Positions 1-6,200 of a DNA stretch of 7,106 bases are shown piece by piece. The stretch spans positions 333-7,438 of the forward strand of contig NVTL01000071.1 of assembly GCA_002401565.1 (NCBI GenBank). The letters are read 5' to 3'. The notes under the pieces were generated by a model, which did no database searches, was not told where the DNA came from, and was given only the letters and a program-made list of their open reading frames with translations. Made by a program: the position numbers and the translations under genes. Position 1 is the first letter of the stretch; each line of letters opens with the position of its first letter. The stretch is from Rhodospirillaceae bacterium (GTDB lineage Bacteria > Pseudomonadota > Alphaproteobacteria > Rhodospirillales > Magnetovibrionaceae).

Positions 1-249
1 TTACACCACGTCGAACGTTATCGTTTCATTTGTGGTGTTATTATTGGTATCCGTGATGGTCACCACAAAGGTGTCCGCCCCCAAATCCCCATCATTTGTA
101 TAGGTGTATGTATTGCTGCCCGTATCCAACGCAAAGATTCCGTTGGTTGGGGCCGTATGCAGGCTGTAAGTCAACGCATCGCCATCCGCATCCGTGCCCA
201 AAATCATGCCTTTGTATGTGGTGCCACCCGCCACCTGAATATATTCCAA
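1..249 (-). other. C-terminal cadherin-like domain ending at the stop codon
   Basis: Residues about 2278-2359. It has the typical GTTYKGMILGTDADGDALTYSL (2286-2307), NGIFALDTGSNTYTYTND (2313-2330), LGADTFVVTITD (2333-2344) and a final strand ETITFDVV. DADGD is a probable calcium-binding turn. In multidomain adhesins the final strand is usually followed by an N-x-N-D-x-P linker to another domain; here TAA follows directly. No separate C-terminal secretion region, sorting motif or membrane anchor follows the domain. Confidence 0.8.
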
Positions 250-3200
250 GTTTTGATACGTTGCACCATTATTTACGGAGCCGGTATTTGACGCCGTTGA
301 CTGGTCAATGACCTGAGCCCCCGTGCCTTCGTTAAAATTCCAATACCCGGCAAGTCCGGTTTCATCCCCGTTCAATTGTCGTGCCATATTATCGTTGATT
401 TCTGTGCCTGAGCGAGCTGTATCCCACACCCGAACCTCATCAATGGACCCTGAAAAAAAATCAGTGCCAAAAGAACTGTCGCCAATGTAAGCAGCATTTG
501 TCGGCGCCAAAGGCGTCCATGCTGTTGACCCACTAGTGATTGCTTGCTCAACACCGTTCGCATACATTTTCCAAGTACTTGAATCATATTCAACCGCAAT
601 ATGCGTCCATGTATCGGCCTGAATGGAATAGGCAGTGCCCAATACGCCAATACCCCCTAAGTTTGCCATCATTAACAACGATCCTCCGCTAACTTGACCA
701 CCTAGAAAAACACCATTCGCCGAGGAATCTCCGATGGCCCCCATAACCTGTATCGAATTATTCGTAGAACCATCCCATAGGACCCAACCTTCTAAGGTTA
801 CAGCGTTGGTTATGTCAGCCACTACACTGGAATTAATTGCCACAAAATCGTTCACGCCATCAAATTTCAGCGCGTGATTGGTATCGATGGGAGCATCGGG
901 GGAATTGGCTGCAACACTCGTCTCGCTGACCCACGCGGGGGCATTGGTCAGTGTACCGTTCACCGCTGAGCTTGAGGTATCGGTTGCTGTTGTGCCACTG
1001 CCTTCATCCAGTTGCCAGTTTCCGGCCAATCCAGCTTCGTTCCCCACCAATTGAACGTGCATATTGGTTTGAAGCTCAGCCTGTGTGCGAACATCATTCC
1101 ACACCCGAACATCCGAAATTTCGCCAGAGAAATGTTCAGAAACCCCCGAAAGACCATCGTCACCAATGTAAGCCACATTGGATGGAACAATAGGCACTAT
1201 TGTTGAATTTCCATTGGTTATGGCTTGCGCGACACCATCGGCATAAAAAGTCCACGTCCCGGCATCACGAACCAAGGCAATGTGCGTCCACGTATCAACG
1301 GCAATTGAATAACCTGTTGCAAGCACGCCAACGCCCCCAAGGTTAGCTGTCAACTGCAACGTGGATCCAGCGACAAGCCCGCCAAGCCAGACACCATTCG
1401 CTGTGGGATCACCCAAAGTCAGCATTAATTGAGCCCCATCTTTCGTGGTACCATCCCATTTAACCCAACCTTCCATAGAAACATCGCCCGTCAGATCATT
1501 AACGCTGGATCCAATATTTACGACATCATCCACACCATCAAATTTCAAGGCATTGGTCGCTCCATTCGGTGCGGATTCGGTCGGGTTCACCCATTCGGCA
1601 CCGCCAACGCGGGTGCCGTTTAAATTGTTTGCGGTTGCATCATCAACAACACCACCCGTGCTTTGATTCAGTTGCCAATTGCCGGCTAAGTTTGCTTCAT
1701 TGCCAACCAAGGTATTGTTCATATTGGTTTGGATTTCGGTCTGGCTACGGGCATCATCCCAAATCCGCACATCGGCTATCGAACCGTTTAGGTGCGTGCC
1801 CAAAGAGCTGGCATTTTGATCGGCTCCAATAACAGCCTGAACATTAGCCGTTGTAATGTTGCCGGTAATAGAAATGACTTCGGTTTGTTTAACACCATCA
1901 ATATAAATACTAACTTCGGCACCATCATAAACGCCGGCAACATGATACCAGTCGCCCGTGGGAACGGTGACATTGGAATTAACCACTTGATTAACGCCAC
2001 CAATGACAACCGAGAAATAAAATTTATTGTTAGCGTTCACGCCGATCGCATAACCGCCCGACTGAGTCTTTGAAACAATCGAATGAATAGCCCCGTCCAC
2101 CGTTCCAACATTTGCCCAAGCTTCAAGGGTGATGGTATTGCCAATAATATCCAAAGGTGCAGCCGCACCAAGCGCGACATGACCACTGGTGCCATCAAAC
2201 GTCATCGCATTGCTTTGCCCATTTGGCGGAACGTCTAAGCTGGCAAAGCTGGCTTGATTGGTCAGCGTACCTGTATTGTCATTTCCTGTACGATCATAAA
2301 CTTGTGTTCCCGTCCCTTCGTCAAAGGTCCAGTTGGCGGCAAGATTTGCATTCGCCGGGTCGTTAACATCCACGGTCGTTGACATGTTTTCAAGGATTTC
2401 AGACGCCGTTCGAGCATCTGACCAAATGCGAACATCGTCGATTTTGCCCGTGAAATCGGAATCATTTGCCGCACCACGACGCCCTATAATCACTCCGGCA
2501 CCCGTGCCAAAAGACGAGGGTGTCGTTACGGTCCCCGTGCCAACAGCCGCACCATCCACATAGAACGTCAACGCGCCTCCGCTTGAACTGACCGCCACAT
2601 GATGCCAAGCATCGCTTGTCAGAACATTTGCAACAGAGGCCGAATTTGTATTGTTGGTTTCATAGGCCAGCCCTGTGCCGCCCGTTATCCAAAAATTGTA
2701 TCCCCCGGTGAGATCAGCTCCGACATTATCGCGGGCAATAATTTGCTGACTGCCCCCTGCTGTCGTATAGACCCAGGCTTCCAATGTGAAGTTTGTGGTG
2801 ACATCCAAACTGGTGCTGCCCGCAACAACCATATAATCGTTAGTGCCATCCAAAACCAAAGCATCATTGCGTCCGACCGGAGCCGCACCAGACGTCCACG
2901 TTGGCCCGTTTGTCAAAGTAGCTGTTTGGTTATTACCAGATATGTCGGCAACCGTAGTCCCGGTGCCTTCATCCATTTTCCAATAGCCTTGAAGATTGGC
3001 TTCTTCGGCTGGGTTTATTGTGGCGTTCATGGATTGTTGGATTTCGCTAGCCGTGCGGGCATCATTCCAAACACGCACTTCGTCCATTTGACCGTCTAAA
3101 AACCGGTTTGCAGCGGCGACATCGTTCCCCATGACAAGGTCTACGGTTGGTGAACCTAACCAGCCTGCACCGACAACGTTTGGTGTGCCCGCAACACCAT

Positions 3201-6200
3201 CAATATAAACCGTCATCGTATTACCGTCATAAACACCCGCTACATGATGCCAAGCTCCATCTGAAATATCCGTGGTGTGAGAAGCCCTAGACCACCCAGC
3301 CGTTCCCTTACCAATATCAAAAATAACGGATTGTCCACTAGCATCTAGAACCAACTTATATCCAGAGTAATTTCCACCTGTTTGATCCATTTTCTGGACA
3401 AGACCATCATAAGCAACGCCCTCATCAATGCGCACCCACGTTTCCACAGTGATCGCAGAGGTTGGTGACAACGCCACAGCATGGCCGACCGTAACCACAT
3501 CATTCACACCGTCAAAATGCAAAGCTGACGGATTGTCATACGGGGCTGGCGTATCTTCTACGGCGGTTACGCTGGTGCCCAAAGTGACACTGCCCACGGA
3601 AATTTTTGACGTTGCATCAACCGTTGAAAGCACAAGGTTATCAATCGCAACAGGGGTCGGGTTGCCACTTGAATCGCGCGCATGAATAACAATCATATCA
3701 GCATCGTCAAAGGCTGAATTGGTAAAGGTATAATTCGAAGAACCAAGCACCTGAACCCGAGGAATATCTCCGGCCCGATCTTCTGACCCTGTTTGCACGC
3801 CATTTTTATAAGCATAAAACGTGGTGGTGGCGGTGGGGAAATTATAGACTTCCATCAAGTCGATACTTTGAAAACCAACCTCGCGCCCATCGGTGGTGCG
3901 GATCACGTAATAGGTCGAACTTGGGCTTTGCGACAACATTTGTCCGTCGCTGTTGGGCTGCGTAGACCAATATAAAGAGTTCCCGTCAGAAGTGGTCGAA
4001 CCCAAAACCGCATTGTTCAAAAACTCTAACGTGCCATTGTTCGCTGTCGTGATGGTTTTGACCGTTGCGGTTCCGCCAACGGCAGAAAAATTGAGCGTTT
4101 CTAGAGTTTGTGTGGTAGCCGTTTGGCGTGTTGTTCCCGACGTGAAAGTCGTGACGCTGGAATTATCCACCGCATAAAGCGTCAGCGGAGGTGGCGTTCC
4201 GTTGTAATCGGCTTTTCCAGCAAAGCGAATTTGTGAACTTGCCGCTAACAGCAACGACGAAGCTGTACTAACTGTTCCCACGCTATACCAGTTCGTTCCA
4301 TCCGTGCTGTATTGCCAAGCCCCATCTGTCGTGATCAAATTTTGTGAAATCGCAATACCCGCTAATGCATTGCCATCCAGATCACTAAACTTTGCATTCA
4401 ACAAGGACGTGACCGTGGCCCCTGCAGGATCAGCGGTATCTTCTACGATCGCCGTCAAGGTCGCCGCACTGCTGAACGTTGGCGCATCATTAACCGCCGT
4501 GACGGCTATGGACCGTGTCGCGGCTACGCTGGTGCCAGACGCCTCGTCGGTGACCGCGAAGGAAACCGTGCGGGCCGTGGGGGTTGGGGTATCGCTGGAA
4601 TTATTATAGGTCACTGAACGTAACGCCGTTTGGTATTGGGTCACCGTGGCAGTTCCCGTCAACGTCAACACACCCGTTGTCGCATTATAAATTCCCGAAA
4701 TTCCGTTTTGTGTGGCCACGGCCAAAACGTCTTCGCTGGTTTGGAAATTGACCGTAATGGAAACGGTGGCCCCGCTTAAGTTCGGACTATCCACATCCTC
4801 CAGAACAAGCCCCGCATCAATGTCCGTCGTCGCATTTTCGGCATAAGCCAGCGTAGAACCACCCACGGTCACGGTTGGCGTATCGTTAATCGAATTGATC
4901 GTAACACTTACGGTTTCCGTATCTGAACCACTTGTGGACCCGGCCGCCGTCACGGTAAAAGTATCGGTGCCAAAATAATTGTCATTGGGCGTATAGGTCC
5001 ATGCTCCCGTTACGGCATCAATCGAAACCGTTCCATTGCTACCATCTGTTTTTGAATACGTTGCCGTCCCCAAAATATCATTATCAATCATAGTCCCGGA
5101 AATGGTGTGATCTTCATTGATCGTCACTTTTGTTCCCAAGACCGTTGGCGATGCCGTATTGACAATCATTCCCGTCAAAACACCTTGCTCATTGGTTCCT
5201 GCCGTATCGTCAACGATTCCCGATGTTACATTGTCCAATGCATAATCTGCAACCAACCCAGCTTCATTTCCATTCAAAGATTGATTGTAATTAGCTGCAA
5301 TTTCAGCATCGGTACGAACATCATTCCAGATCCGTGTTTCAGATACTTGACCGTTAAAGTGATCACGACCATTTGCACCAACACCGATGTAAGCGTCATC
5401 AGCTGTGGTTTGTTGAGTGACGCCCGTTTGCGTTTTGACCAACGTTCCATCAACATAAAGTTTGACCGTATTCGCCCCATCATGGGTTGCGGCAACGTGG
5501 TGCCATTCACCGTCCGCAACCGTCGTGGCCGAAGCCGCAGTCGTCACACTGCCAAAGGCACTTTGGCTGGCATAAACCAATTTACCATTCACCACCTGCA
5601 AACCATTTTGCAGGGCTACGTTAGTGGCCTGAATGTTGAGGTTATCAATTTCTTGGGTTGCCGTTGCAGTATCTGCCCGACCGCCAACAATATATTTATA
5701 GGAGTCCTTAGCCGCATTTTCATAATCTGAAATAACAAGGTTTGAAAAGACAGAAACACCGCCAACCGTGACGTTCAGTCCTGTGTTGGTATATTCAATA
5801 AGAACACTTTTTCCAGCGGCATCGGCAAAGGTCTCTCCGGAGCTGGTCGCAATTTTCGTACCATTAAACCAAACTTCAATACCTTCAATATCGCTTCCTG
5901 CACCATCATTATCGTTAATATCAAAGGTGACGCTTAAACCCGAAGTCAGTCCGTCTTCGGCCTTGCTTCCCACAAATCCGACTGTGCCATAGTTAAAGCT
6001 TAAACCTTCGCCACCCGTTCCCGATTTGATGTACATATCAAAAGTCGCAGAGAAATTCGTCGCCCCAATGGCATCCCCCGTGGGTGTAACTTGGGCCAGA
6101 CCGTTTGGCCCCGTACTGGCGTGTGTGGTTGCTGAAATTGTATAATTTTGATCAAATAGATTGCCACCTGTAAGGCTAACAAAATAACTGCCTGATGTTG

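Larger units (their letters stand above)
250..3537 (-). repeat. Tandem array of five LamG units (C-G)
   Basis: Five complete LamG units follow one another with no spacer domain. The DEVR-equivalent residues lie at 1333, 1548, 1769, 1989 and 2214, giving spacings of 215, 221, 220 and 225. Every unit repeats the order FDGxxD, an EAWV or EGWV strand, W-x-H-[VI]-A, [YA][VIAN]DG-type hairpin, [FL]xGx[IM]xDVR[VI]W, an RTxxEIxxNM segment, and GxW or A-x-W before the DEGTGT-like turn. Similarity is at protein level; I see no long identical DNA repeats, so the array looks old and diverged. Confidence 0.9.

Noticed and set aside
372..650. Minus-strand open frame of 92 codons, with other short minus-strand frames at 960-1190, 1788-2009, 5274-5519 and 6000-6317
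   Set aside because: Alternate-frame shadows of the main coding region; each recurs at the equivalent place in a LamG or related repeat, as expected from repeated sequence.
2599..3099. Plus-strand open frame of 166 codons
   Set aside because: Antisense to LamG units C and D, which are plainly coding; Cys-rich, low-complexity composition and no family signature.
250..3537. CRISPR array or DNA-level direct repeats
   Set aside because: The periodicity of about 650 bases is a protein-domain repeat with diverged codons; there are no short identical repeats with spacers.
5107..5730. Plus-strand open frame of 207 codons
   Set aside because: It lies wholly opposite the LamG/lectin coding sequence. 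Its translation is rich in Cys, Ile, Arg and Ser, as expected from the complement of a Thr/Asp/Gly-rich gene, and has no recognisable domain.
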